From Acetohalobium arabaticum DSM 5501 (GTDB lineage Bacteria; Bacillota; Halanaerobiia; Halobacteroidales; Acetohalobiaceae): a stretch of DNA of 64,000 bases. Both the position numbers and the translations under genes were made by a program. The notes beneath the pieces were generated by a model. The model worked only from the letters and a program-made list of their open reading frames with translations. It ran no database searches and was not told the DNA's origin. Location of the stretch: positions 2,132,043 through 2,196,042 of the forward strand of contig NC_014378.1 in NCBI RefSeq assembly GCF_000144695.1, in the 5' to 3' direction. Below are positions 1 through 6,414 of this stretch, one piece after another. Positions within the stretch are counted from its first letter, which is position 1, and every line of letters begins with the position of its first letter.

Positions 1-19
1 AACAAATTGGGGGAGGGTC

Positions 20-59
20 ATATGCGAAGAAATTGAAGGTGACACAATATATCAATATA
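20..59 (+). repeat. Left copy of 40-bp inverted repeat
   Basis: Reads ATATGCGAAGAAATTG... and matches the reverse complement of 1319-1358 with a single mismatch. It lies immediately downstream of the arsR stop. Confidence 0.9.
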
Positions 60-60
60 A

Positions 61-360
61 TTATATATTAAATTGATCAAACAAAGTTCGATATTCTGTA
101 AAAACATCATCTTCTAAACAGTAACAGACTCGAGGACCATCAATCCTTCCTTTTATCCAGCCTGCTTCTTTTAATACTTTTAAATGCTGGGAAACTGTAG
201 ACTGCGAAACCGGTAGTTGCTCCACAATACTGCCCACTATACATTGATTATCATCAGGTAAATCAGCTAAAATTTCAATTATTTTAATTCGATGAGGATG
301 TCCTAAAGCCTTTGTTAATTGGGCCAATCTTTCTTGCCAGTTCTCTTCTTTCTGTTCCAT
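61..360 (-). CDS. arsR: ArsR-family winged-helix repressor
   Basis: This 99-residue protein has the ArsR/SmtB layout: an N-terminal helix with ALGHPHRIKIIEIL, then a recognition helix region VSQSTVSQHLKVLKEAG, then a beta wing. Cysteines occur at NQC (about residue 40) and in a VCYC motif near residue 80, the likely arsenite ligands. The usual ELCVCDL site is absent, so the metalloid site is a variant. The gene is second in the operon, 19 bases after arsM, with a good ribosome site (AGGAG, 7-base spacing). The perfect inverted repeat in the promoter upstream of arsM is the expected operator. The role as arsenic-responsive autorepressor is inferred from family and neighbour. Confidence 0.88.
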   Translation of the reverse strand: MEQKEENWQERLAQLTKALGHPHRIKIIEILADLPDDNQCIVGSIVEQLPVSQSTVSQHLKVLKEAGWIKGRIDGPRVCYCLEDDVFTEYRTLFDQFNI

Positions 361-379
361 TCCTATTCTCCTTTATAAA

Positions 380-1180
380 TTATTCTGGTTTCTTTCCAGT
401 AATATAAGCAGAGTAGATAAAGTCTTCTGGTTGAATTTCTGTAGACCAATCCTGTACTATCTCTTCACTATTCTCTTTTCTTTTAATCTCTACATCTTCA
501 AAACCATTCTTCTCCATTATTTCTTCCAATTCTTCCGCAGGGATAGCTCCAGTAATACATCTGCTGTAATTCTCCAGATTATCCTTTATCTCTTCAGACA
601 ACTCATTATTCTTTACCACATCTGAAATTGCTATTCTCCCTCCAGACTTTAAGACTCTATAAATCTCCTGGAACACTGCTTCTTTATCAACAGACAAATT
701 AATTACACAGTTAGAAATTACAACATCAACTGAATTATCGGCCGCTGGAAGTGCTTCAATCTCTCCTAATCGGAATTCAACATTTTCAAAATTATTCTCC
801 TCCGCTGTTTTACGGGCTTTAGTAATCATCTCCGAAGTCATATCTACTCCAATCACCTTCCCCTCAATTCCGACCTCTCGTGCAGCAAGAAATACATCAA
901 ATCCTGCTCCGCATCCTAAATCAAGTACAGTTTGGCCAGGCTGCAGGTTAGTTATAGCCTGAGGATTTCCACAGCCGAGCCCCTGATTAGCTTCTATGAA
1001 ATCTGTTTCTAAATCTTCGGAAGTATAACCTAGCTTATTGCTAATTTGAGCTATATCTATCCCCTCTGAATTTCCACTACAACAGCCACTGCTGCTACAG
1101 CAACCTTTATTTTCCCCTTCAACTATCTGTGAATAATTTTCTCTCACTTTCTCTTTAATGTCATTTTTGGAATCATTCAT
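380..1180 (-). CDS. arsM: Arsenite S-adenosylmethionine methyltransferase
   Basis: This 266-residue cytoplasmic enzyme methylates trivalent arsenic using SAM. Class I methyltransferase motif I is at residues 87-97 (DLGCGAGFDVF), with GVDMT and ISNCVINL following. The three family cysteines are present: C70 (LGCGNP), C158 (SNC) and C208 (SRC). The N-terminus also has a CC...CC cluster (residues 27-34) common in bacterial ArsM. The start follows GGAGGG with 8-base spacing. It is first in the arsM-arsR operon, behind a strong promoter covered by an operator-like palindrome. No arsenite pump or arsenate reductase is in view, so detoxification here rests on methylation. Confidence 0.93.
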   Translation of the reverse strand: MNDSKNDIKEKVRENYSQIVEGENKGCCSSSGCCSGNSEGIDIAQISNKLGYTSEDLETDFIEANQGLGCGNPQAITNLQPGQTVLDLGCGAGFDVFLAAREVGIEGKVIGVDMTSEMITKARKTAEENNFENVEFRLGEIEALPAADNSVDVVISNCVINLSVDKEAVFQEIYRVLKSGGRIAISDVVKNNELSEEIKDNLENYSRCITGAIPAEELEEIMEKNGFEDVEIKRKENSEEIVQDWSTEIQPEDFIYSAYITGKKPE

Positions 1181-1203
1181 AGATTGTTCCCTCCTTAAGT
1201 TTT

Positions 1204-1246
1204 ATTATAACAACTTAATCGTTAATCGTCAATAAGCGATTAAGTT
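1204..1246 (-). promoter_or_regulatory. ars promoter with overlapping ArsR operator
   Basis: On the minus strand a -35 TTGACG (1227-1232) and -10 TATAAT (1204-1209) are separated by 17 bases. A perfect 10-bp inverted repeat, AACTTAATCG (1212-1221) and CGATTAAGTT (1237-1246), covers the spacer and the -35 box. A further TTAATCG copy sits at 1222-1228. A dimeric ArsR bound here would block RNA polymerase. Confidence 0.8.
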
Positions 1247-1290
1247 ACATCTCTTATTTCATTTTATGCAAAAAAATATTACAATAAAAA

Positions 1291-1304
1291 TGGCCTATTG
1301 GCCA
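1291..1304 (-). terminator. Small hairpin with U-run, possible insulator terminator
   Basis: TGGCC (1291-1295) pairs with GGCCA (1300-1304) around a four-base loop. Read on the minus strand it is followed by five T. It would stop transcripts entering from the right, ahead of the ars promoter. The stem is only 5 bp, so this is tentative. Confidence 0.35.
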
Positions 1305-1318
1305 CTTAGATTTAACTC

Positions 1319-1358
1319 TATATTGATATATTGTGTCACCTGCAATTTCTTCGCATAT
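1319..1358 (-). repeat. Right copy of 40-bp inverted repeat
   Basis: Reverse complement of 20-59 with 39 of 40 identical bases. It lies upstream of the ars promoter and closes the cassette on the right. Confidence 0.9.
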
Positions 1359-1416
1359 ACCTCTTATTTGTAATTGCCTAGTATAATCAATATGAGTTCA
1401 TTCATGATATTGCGGG

Positions 1417-1714
1417 AATAGTCAATATGTATCCGCCGCTTGCCGTTCGTTCGACATCCTGTCTCACTCACTGTCAAAAACTGGCCCTCCATCATAGCCA
1501 GCATAAAAACCAATGCTGACTATGGAATGAATTTATTGAGCAATGAGATAATATTGATGCTCTGATTTAAAGACAAAGAGCTAAAATTAGTTTCTCTACA
1601 GCCTCCATGATTCCAGACTAGTTTTACGACGGACAGGATGTCCTAGCACTGGTACTGCAACAGGACGTTGCGGTTAGTGCCAGTGAGAGTCGCTCTGGAC
1701 ACATATTGACTATT
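1417..1714. repeat. 298-bp nested inverted-repeat element (MITE-like)
   Basis: The ends, 1417-1434 and 1697-1714, are inverted repeats matching at 17 of 18 bases. Inside, GACATCCTGTC (1453-1463) pairs perfectly with GACAGGATGTC (1632-1642). A hairpin is made by CATAGCCAGCAT and ATGCTGACTATG around 1493-1527. A further imperfect hairpin (CACTGG...CCAGTG enclosing GCAAC...GTTGC) lies around 1646-1684. The interior is richer in G and C than its surroundings. No open frame is present. It could be a MITE or a structured RNA. Confidence 0.6.
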
Positions 1715-1839
1715 GATAATAAAATATATTGCTGTGATTATCACCAATGAGAGTTATTGAAAGCATATATTGACTATTTATGGTATTACAGAACAGAAAT
1801 TTCATTAGTTTGGGTTTTAACGCTTTCCCTCAGATAATT

Positions 1840-2010
1840 TTGCACAATTTAGTTGATATCTTGCAAAAAGCGACTTTAAAGCAGTCCCACAAAAGAGAAT
1901 AGTTAACATATAAAGCGGAATCTTTAAATCATAATACTAAGATTTATTTACTGCTAAGTGACTAGGACTGATTTCTGGAGCGTTTGCAAGATATCAACTC
2001 TAAACTGCAA
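1840..2010. repeat. 171-bp element with 28-bp terminal inverted repeats
   Basis: Positions 1840-1867 and 1983-2010 are inverted repeats matching at 23 of 28 bases, including a perfect 17-bp core (AGTTGATATCTTGCAAA at 1851-1867). CAGTCC (1882-1887) and GGACTG (1965-1970) pair inside, so the whole unit can fold as a long imperfect hairpin. It lacks coding capacity, as a MITE would. Confidence 0.55.
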
Positions 2011-2026
2011 CATTATATCAATTAAG

Positions 2027-2209
2027 TTACTCTTCTTTAATTTCTGTTTCAAAATATTCTTGAGCTTCACGTTCTGAATCAAAGGATATACAGTGATTAC
2101 CACAGGCCCTTTGTCCTCCCTTAAAGCTTTCTACAATTATGTCTTTTCCTTCCAATGTATATCTCTTTCTAGTATGATTAGGCCCTTCAACTTCTTTTGT
2201 TTTACACAT
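2027..2209 (-). CDS. Small Cys-containing protein downstream of hydE, unknown function
   Basis: I take the start at ATG 2207-2209, because GGGGAGAG stands 5 to 8 bases before it; longer frames upstream lack such a site. The product has 60 residues and reads as a compact beta-type protein with charged ends. Cysteines are C2 and the pair in RACGNHC near residues 36-40, enough for a small metal or redox site. It starts 34 bases after the hydE stop and is probably co-transcribed. I do not recognise the family; the link to hydrogenase is by position only. Confidence 0.6.
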   Translation of the reverse strand: MCKTKEVEGPNHTRKRYTLEGKDIIVESFKGGQRACGNHCISFDSEREAQEYFETEIKEE

Positions 2210-2243
2210 CTGGTCTCTCCCCTTTTCTATAATATTATCAACT

Positions 2244-3377
2244 TTACTTTCCAGCAGCATTATCTATATCTATCTGACTCCCTAAGTCGCTTTCTCTTCC
2301 TTTAATCCGCTTAAAATAATGTGGCGAATCTCCCCACGCACCATAAATTATCTCATCACCTACATTTTTAACTCGATTTGCTAAACAATCTTTACAATCA
2401 GAAGGTTTTTCATCTATACAGGGCTTATTTTCATATAACTGGTAATCCTCTCGATAATTCGGATGAGTAACAATGGGCATTAAAATATTAGCTCCAGCCT
2501 GCAGTGCCAATTCACGGCCAATAGGATTCAAAGCCTGCAGAGCAGTGGTAGCGGCAATATTGATATCAGGCATAGCCAGCCTCAAAATAGCTACCATCTT
2601 TAAGCTCCAAGTAAAGTTTCTGGTTCTTAATTCTGCTTGATCAGTTACCTCTTGGACTAATGGAGTATCTTCATGAATCACATACGGACCCATACCAATC
2701 ATATCAATGCTTTCATCTTTAAAGAATAGAATATCATCAACTAAATCCTCCCTTGTCTGTCCCGGAAGTCCAATCATTACTCCAGTACCTACCTGATAGC
2801 CAATCTCTCTTAATTCAGCAATACATTCCTTTCTGCTCTGAAAGTCATGGTCATTAGGATGAATAGATTTATATAACTCTTCGTTAGAAGTTTCTATTCT
2901 TAATAAGTAACGGTGGGCACCTAGGTCAAACCACTTCTGATAAGTTTCTTTAGTCTGTTCCCCCAAGGAAAGAGTAATACCTAACTCTCCATTACTTAAT
3001 TCCTTAATCTTTTTAACTAGCTTATTGACAAACTCGATATATTCCTCATCATTTCTTTCCCCGGACTGCAGAACTATAGAACCGTAGTTATTTTCATAAA
3101 CCCAGTTTGCACTCTCTAAAATCTCTTCTTCATTCATTGTATATCTATTTACCTTATTATTATCATGCCTAATTCCACAATAATTACAGTTTTTGATACA
3201 TCTATTGCTGAACTCAATAAGCCCCCTAAAGTATACCTTTTGTCCGACAGTCTCTGATTTTATTTCATAGGCTCGATTATATAACTTTTCTAATTTATCT
3301 TCATCCTTCAAACCCATTAAATAGATCAAATCATCTCTGTTTAAATTATTTTTATTTAAAACTTGTTCTAACCTCAC
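2244..3377 (-). CDS. hydE: [FeFe]-hydrogenase maturase, radical SAM protein HydE
   Basis: This 377-residue radical SAM enzyme acts in assembly of the H-cluster diiron site of [FeFe]-hydrogenase. The SAM-cluster cysteines are C60, C64 and C67 (CIKNCNYCGIR), in the CX3CX2C spacing typical of the family. A second set of cysteines (CIDEKPSDCKDC) near residues 325-337 matches the accessory cluster some HydE proteins carry. The start is GTG, preceded by GGGGAGGGG. A promoter with 17-base spacing lies just upstream. HydF and HydG are not in the window. The organism is therefore probably a hydrogen-metabolising anaerobe. Confidence 0.9.
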   Translation of the reverse strand: MRLEQVLNKNNLNRDDLIYLMGLKDEDKLEKLYNRAYEIKSETVGQKVYFRGLIEFSNRCIKNCNYCGIRHDNNKVNRYTMNEEEILESANWVYENNYGSIVLQSGERNDEEYIEFVNKLVKKIKELSNGELGITLSLGEQTKETYQKWFDLGAHRYLLRIETSNEELYKSIHPNDHDFQSRKECIAELREIGYQVGTGVMIGLPGQTREDLVDDILFFKDESIDMIGMGPYVIHEDTPLVQEVTDQAELRTRNFTWSLKMVAILRLAMPDINIAATTALQALNPIGRELALQAGANILMPIVTHPNYREDYQLYENKPCIDEKPSDCKDCLANRVKNVGDEIIYGAWGDSPHYFKRIKGRESDLGSQIDIDNAAGK

Positions 3378-3442
3378 CTTAACCCCTCCCCATACCTAAG
3401 ATAATAAATTTCTTATTTAATAGATATTCCACTAATAACCCC

Positions 3443-3471
3443 ATTATATATTATACATAATTTTCTTGCAA
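3443..3471 (-). promoter_or_regulatory. hydE promoter
   Basis: Minus strand -35 TTGCAA (3466-3471), 17-base spacer, -10 TATAAT (3443-3448), about 65 bases before the GTG start. Confidence 0.65.
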
Positions 3472-3479
3472 CTTACAAA

Positions 3480-3511
3480 AAGCCCTGCAGTTAATATTAA
3501 CTGCAGGGCTT
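3480..3511. terminator. Perfect 16-bp palindromic terminator
   Basis: Positions 3480-3495 and 3496-3511 are exact reverse complements (AAGCCCTGCAGTTAAT in one arm), with A-rich and T-rich flanks. It lies directly downstream of the chemotaxis-receptor remnant and before the hydE promoter. It probably ended the receptor transcript when that gene was whole. Confidence 0.75.
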
Positions 3512-3514
3512 AAC

Positions 3515-3607
3515 TTAAACCTCAAATTCTTCCACTAATTTCTGTAACTCTTGAGCCATCTCTGATAAATCCTGAGCAGAATGGGTCAATTCCTCTGACA
3601 TACCGAC
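3515..3607 (-). pseudogene. C-terminal remnant of a methyl-accepting chemotaxis protein
   Basis: Read on the minus strand, the frame ending at stop 3515-3517 encodes MSEELTHSAQDLSEMAQ followed by ELQKLVEEFEV. This is the characteristic tail of chemotaxis receptors and closely parallels the tail of the complete receptor at 44719-46368 ([17 protein letters not shown]). Similarity ends near 3607, where other sequence is joined. About 30 codons remain, so the gene is dead. The original terminator still follows it. The truncation fits a deletion or insertion linked to the nearby mobile elements. Confidence 0.7.
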
Positions 3608-3659
3608 AACTTCACATGTTAAAAAGTGTAAATTATCAGTCCGATTATTTTTTAGCTTT

Positions 3660-3800
3660 ATCTTTGACAATAATAATCAAGTAGTAGATAATTCATTAAT
3701 CGGCGGAGTTACAATAGCTGTAACAGCCACAACCGATCCTTTCTTAGGTATGGTATCCGGACTTATTATTAAGTTATTAACAGCTACAATTGGATTCTAA
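3660..3800 (+). pseudogene. C-terminal fragment of an unidentified membrane protein
   Basis: An open frame ending at TAA 3798-3800 encodes two hydrophobic stretches, including SLIGGVTIAVTATTDPFLGM and SGLIIKLLTATIGF. It reads like the last transmembrane segments of a transporter or other membrane protein. No credible start with a ribosome site precedes it, and the frame has no clear boundary with the receptor remnant to its left. I cannot name the family. It is probably another gene end left by rearrangement. Confidence 0.35.
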
Positions 3801-3849
3801 AGGAGCTATGAAACAGCTTGTAAATACCTATTTAATGTCATTTAAAATT

Positions 3850-4115
3850 AGGTAAAGTTCTTCATTGCCCTCCAGGCTCAGCAAGTGTAGAGAGCAGAAA
3901 TGTTCTTAGCATGATGAGCTACGTTATTTGGTTAAAGAGTGTAATGCTCGACAAGGCTATCACACCCTCGAATGTATCCCATCAGTTCTAGGCTCTGTGG
4001 CAGTTAGGAAGAACGCTTACCTAAGTCAACTGATAAGGTAGCCTAACACCGAAACTGCATAAGCCCCATTTGACATTGCCGAGAAGGGAAGTTCCCGTTA
4101 AGGAGGTCGCCAGAG
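3850..4115 (+). ncRNA. HEARO / omega RNA of IscB
   Basis: The stretch immediately upstream of iscB carries the recognisable HEARO core, with GCCTAACACCGAAACTGCAT (4031-4050) followed by AAGCCCC, then GCCGAGAAGGGAAGTTCCCG and AAGGAGGTCGCC close to the ORF. Such RNAs guide IscB nucleases to DNA, with the guide at the 5' end drawn from the sequence flanking the element. The 5' limit and the guide cannot be fixed by eye and are set approximately. The RNA looks intact although its protein partner is broken. Confidence 0.8.
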
Positions 4116-4353
4116 ATAGCAATTAACTATGCTTTTGTATTAGACAATGAAGGTAAAATGTTAGATCCGACTAAAACTAAGAAAGCATGGTATTTAATTC
4201 GACAAGGTAAAGCTGAATTAGTCGAAGAGTATCCACTTATTATTCAATTAAATAGGACAGTGCCTAGCAGTCAAATTAATGATGACGAGATAGTACTAGG
4301 TATTGATGATGGTGCTAAATATGTAGGTGTTGCTTTAGGACAAAAAGTAAAGA
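3850..4353 (+). mobile_element. Remnant IscB (IS200/IS605-superfamily) element
   Basis: A HEARO/omega RNA followed by the first 80 or so codons of iscB. The left boundary is not precisely visible; the right part has been replaced by the end of another element at about 4354. Confidence 0.7.
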
Positions 4354-4406
4354 ACCCACCCTTATTTATATGGGTGATGAATTTACTAACCTATTCTTTG
4401 ATTTAA
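4116..4406 (+). pseudogene. iscB: Truncated iscB RNA-guided nuclease
   Basis: The frame encodes INYAFVLDNEGKMLDPTKTK and continues through the PLMP-type N-terminal domain to the RuvC-I motif GIDDGAKYVGVALGQK. This order is typical of IscB, the ancestor of Cas9, normally 400-500 residues. Similarity stops at about 4353, before the bridge helix, HNH domain and the remaining RuvC motifs. Translation then runs into foreign sequence and stops at 4406. The ribosome site AGGAGG (4101-4106) is followed 9 bases later by ATA in frame, so the initiator may have mutated from ATG; the next ATG in frame is at 4158. The protein cannot cut DNA. Confidence 0.85.
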
Positions 4407-4423
4407 TATTAAAGAATAGGTTA
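4389..4423 (+). terminator. 12-bp hairpin with T-run near the left end
   Basis: AACCTATTCTTT (4389-4400) pairs perfectly with AAAGAATAGGTT (4412-4423), followed on the plus strand by ATTTTTT. It acts as an intrinsic terminator shielding tnpA from outside transcription, and may double as subterminal DNA structure of the element. Confidence 0.65.
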
Positions 4424-4523
4424 TTTTTTACTTGTTTTTAAACCATGTGTAATCGATTTAACTTTTGATATGCTTGATATTAAAAGTAATATACGATATA
4501 CTATATGTAAGAGGTGATAACAA

Positions 4524-4937
4524 TTGAGCAACCAAAATAATTTAATTCATGCCAGAACATGTGTTTATAATGTTGGCTATCATATTGTATTTACAGTTAA
4601 ATATCGTAAAAAAGATATTAACAGGTAAAGTAGCTACTAGATTAAAAGAAATATTACATCAAGTTGCCCAGGATAAAGAGTTCATTATTGAAACTATGGA
4701 GTTAATGCCTGATCATCTACATTTATTTGTAACTGCTCACCCTAAAATAGCACCTAGTTATATTGTTAAAAATGAGTAAAGGTATTAGCGGTAGATTATT
4801 ATTAAAAAGAATTCCCCAAATTAAAAAAGCAGTTATATAAAGGACATTTATGGAATAAATCTTATTATCTAGAAACTGTAGGTAATATCTCTAAGGATAC
4901 GGTTAAACAATATATTGAAAATCAAAAATCTAAATAA
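4524..4937 (+). pseudogene. tnpA: Y1 (HUH) transposase, three frameshifts
   Basis: From TTG 4524 (GAGGTG upstream) the three frames join as YNVGYHIVFTVKYRKK, then KEILHQVAQDKEFI, then DHLHLFV (the HUH motif), SKGISGRLLLKRIPQIKK and finally HLWNKSYYLETVGN (the Y1 region) with VKQYIENQK at the end. The length matches the usual 130-140 residues. Each break is one extra A in an A-run, at 4608-4613, 4768-4772 and 4823-4828. The intact enzyme would excise and insert single-stranded element DNA. The gene is inactive unless the runs are read by slippage. Confidence 0.88.
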
Positions 4938-4972
4938 TAATATTTATATAATATTGAAAGGAGGTGAACTAA

Positions 4973-6274
4973 TTGAAGCTAGCTAAGTATTTTATTCATA
5001 AACCTAATCAAACCCAACAAATTGTATTAGGTTGTTTAGCTTATGCTAGTGCTAGGTTATATAATATCGGCAATTATCAACGTAAAAATTGGTCTAAAGA
5101 TAGTGATAAAGAGTATCCTGATTGGTATAAACAAAAAAAGCAATTAAAAGAAAATTTTTGGTATAAAAATTTACCTTCTCAAACAGCACAGGAAACACTT
5201 AAAATTTTAGCTGATAACTGGGATAGTTTTTATCAAAGTATGGAGGATTATCAAGATAATTCTGATAAATATAACGGTGAGCCTAATCCACCTAATTATA
5301 AACCTAAAGACAGCAAATTTAACTTCCGTTATCTCAATAATGGTTTTAAAATTATTGATGGTAAGTTAAGATTATCTATTCCTAAACAGTTAAAAAGTAT
5401 CTAAAAGAGGAATACTCTATTACCAACAAATTCTTATGGATAAGAGTGCCTAATGAGCTGTTATCCAGTAATAGAGATGTCCTTAACTCAACTACTAGAA
5501 TTGAGTTTAAACCTTTAAGCGATGATACTTATAAGGTAATCTTAACTTATAAAGTAGATACTCCTACTATTAAAGAAGATAACGGTAATTATTTAAGTAT
5601 TGATCTAGGCATTAATAATCTAATGACTTGTTACAGTAATCAAAATCAGGAAAGCTTTATTATTGACGGCGGACAATATTTAGCTATTAATCGTTACTTC
5701 GATAAAAAAATTAAACATTATCAATCAATTTTGAATGGTCAAGGTAAAAAGACTTCTAAACGTATCCAACAATTATATAAAAAACGACGCAAGCAGCTTT
5801 TTTCATTTAATCCATAGTGCAACTAAAAAAGTAGTTGACTATTGTATTAAACATAATATATCTAGAGTAATCGTTGGTGATATAAAAAATATTCGTGATG
5901 ATGCTGACCTAGGTAAACAGAACAATCAAAAACTCCATAAACTACCTTTTGATATTATCTATCACCAACTAGAGTATAAACTTAATTTACAGGGGATTAC
6001 TTTAATCAAGAAGAGTGAAAAATATACCAGCCAATGCAGCCCTTACAGTAAAAAAGTAACTAAAAAATATGGTGATAAGTCTAATCGTATTAAACGCGGC
6101 TTATATGTAGACAAAAATAATAATCAAGCCTTTAATGCCGATAGTGTAGGTTCATTTAATATCTTACGCAAATACTTACAGCAGCGACGTAAAGGAAAAG
6201 ATATTACTTTGCAGGTTAAAGGTTTATCAAATCCAGTTAAATATAGCTGGAATGATCATCAATTTGCAGCTTAA
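4973..6274 (+). pseudogene. tnpB: TnpB-type RNA-guided nuclease, two frameshifts
   Basis: TTG 4973 follows AAAGGAGGTG with good spacing. The three frames join into about 430 residues: N-terminal helix-rich part, RuvC-I SIDLGINNLMTC, a GDIKNIRDDADLG stretch at the RuvC-II position, YTSQCS where a zinc ribbon begins, and RuvC-III FNADSVGSFNILRKYL. One A has been lost in the run at 5392-5396 and one T gained in the run at 5798-5803. The zinc ribbon shows only one clear Cys. TnpB uses an RNA from the element's right end to cut the empty donor site and so favours element retention. This copy is broken. Confidence 0.88.
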
Positions 6275-6414
6275 AAGTAACTCCAAGTCCAGTATTAACT
6301 GGATAGGAGTAGTGGCGTTGGACACGTCGAATGGGTAACTTGCTTGATGTTACGGGTAACTCCCATAAAAGCAGGCGACCATGAAGCTCGGTATTTCAAT
6401 GCCGAGTAGTTCAC
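6240..6414 (+). ncRNA. Probable TnpB guide RNA (reRNA) scaffold and element right end
   Basis: The region runs from the tnpB 3' end to the element boundary. It contains a CCAGT/ACTGG hairpin just after the stop codon and ends in an 8-bp hairpin (6387-6394 with 6399-6406) followed by TAGTTCAC, the usual IS200/IS605 right terminus. In relatives this segment is the scaffold of the TnpB guide RNA, with the guide beginning just outside at 6415 (TGTATGATTTATAG). The 5' limit is approximate. Confidence 0.65.

Larger units (their letters stand above)
20..1358. mobile_element. arsM-arsR cassette bounded by 40-bp inverted repeats
   Basis: Positions 20-59 and 1319-1358 are reverse complements of each other with 39 of 40 bases matching (one A/C difference inside). 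They bracket exactly one two-gene operon, arsM-arsR, and the arsR stop codon lies two bases from the left repeat. No transposase lies inside and I see no clear target-site duplication outside. The arrangement is what a non-autonomous cassette, or the remains of a composite element, would look like. That the unit moves is inference; the repeat itself is directly visible. Confidence 0.5.
1359..2026. other. Non-coding stretch with two inverted-repeat elements
   Basis: No reading frame here looks coding. The stretch contains the nested inverted-repeat element 1417-1714, a direct copy of its terminal ATATTGACTATT at 1767-1778, and the separate inverted-repeat element 1840-2010. Both elements are described in their own entries. 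Confidence 0.7.
4354..6414 (+). mobile_element. Decayed IS200/IS605-type element (tnpA-tnpB)
   Basis: The element holds a Y1 transposase gene and a tnpB gene in the same direction, with hairpins at the left (CACCC 4357-4361 with GGGTG 4372-4376) and a classic right end, an 8-bp hairpin at 6387-6406 followed by TAGTTCAC ending at 6414. The left boundary is inferred from where iscB similarity stops. Both genes are frameshifted. The flanks differ (iscB on the left, a tnpB fragment on the right), so the site was rearranged or the insertion joined older remnants. Confidence 0.75.

Noticed and set aside
431-625. Plus-strand frame opposite arsM
   Set aside because: It is the complement of a clearly conserved enzyme, has no ribosome site, and its composition is that of antisense to a coding frame.
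1417-2010. CRISPR array
   Set aside because: Repeats here are inverted, of different sequence and unevenly spaced; there is no regular repeat-spacer pattern and no cas gene.
3809-3856. Short plus-strand frame starting ATG at 3809
   Set aside because: Fifteen codons with a ribosome site only 2 bases away; more likely a gene start cut off by the IscB element, or chance. Not enough to annotate.
6350-6414. Extension of the tnpB fragment reading frame into the IS right end
   Set aside because: The codons after position 6414 read the element's terminal hairpin, not TnpB; only 6415-6580 is real TnpB.
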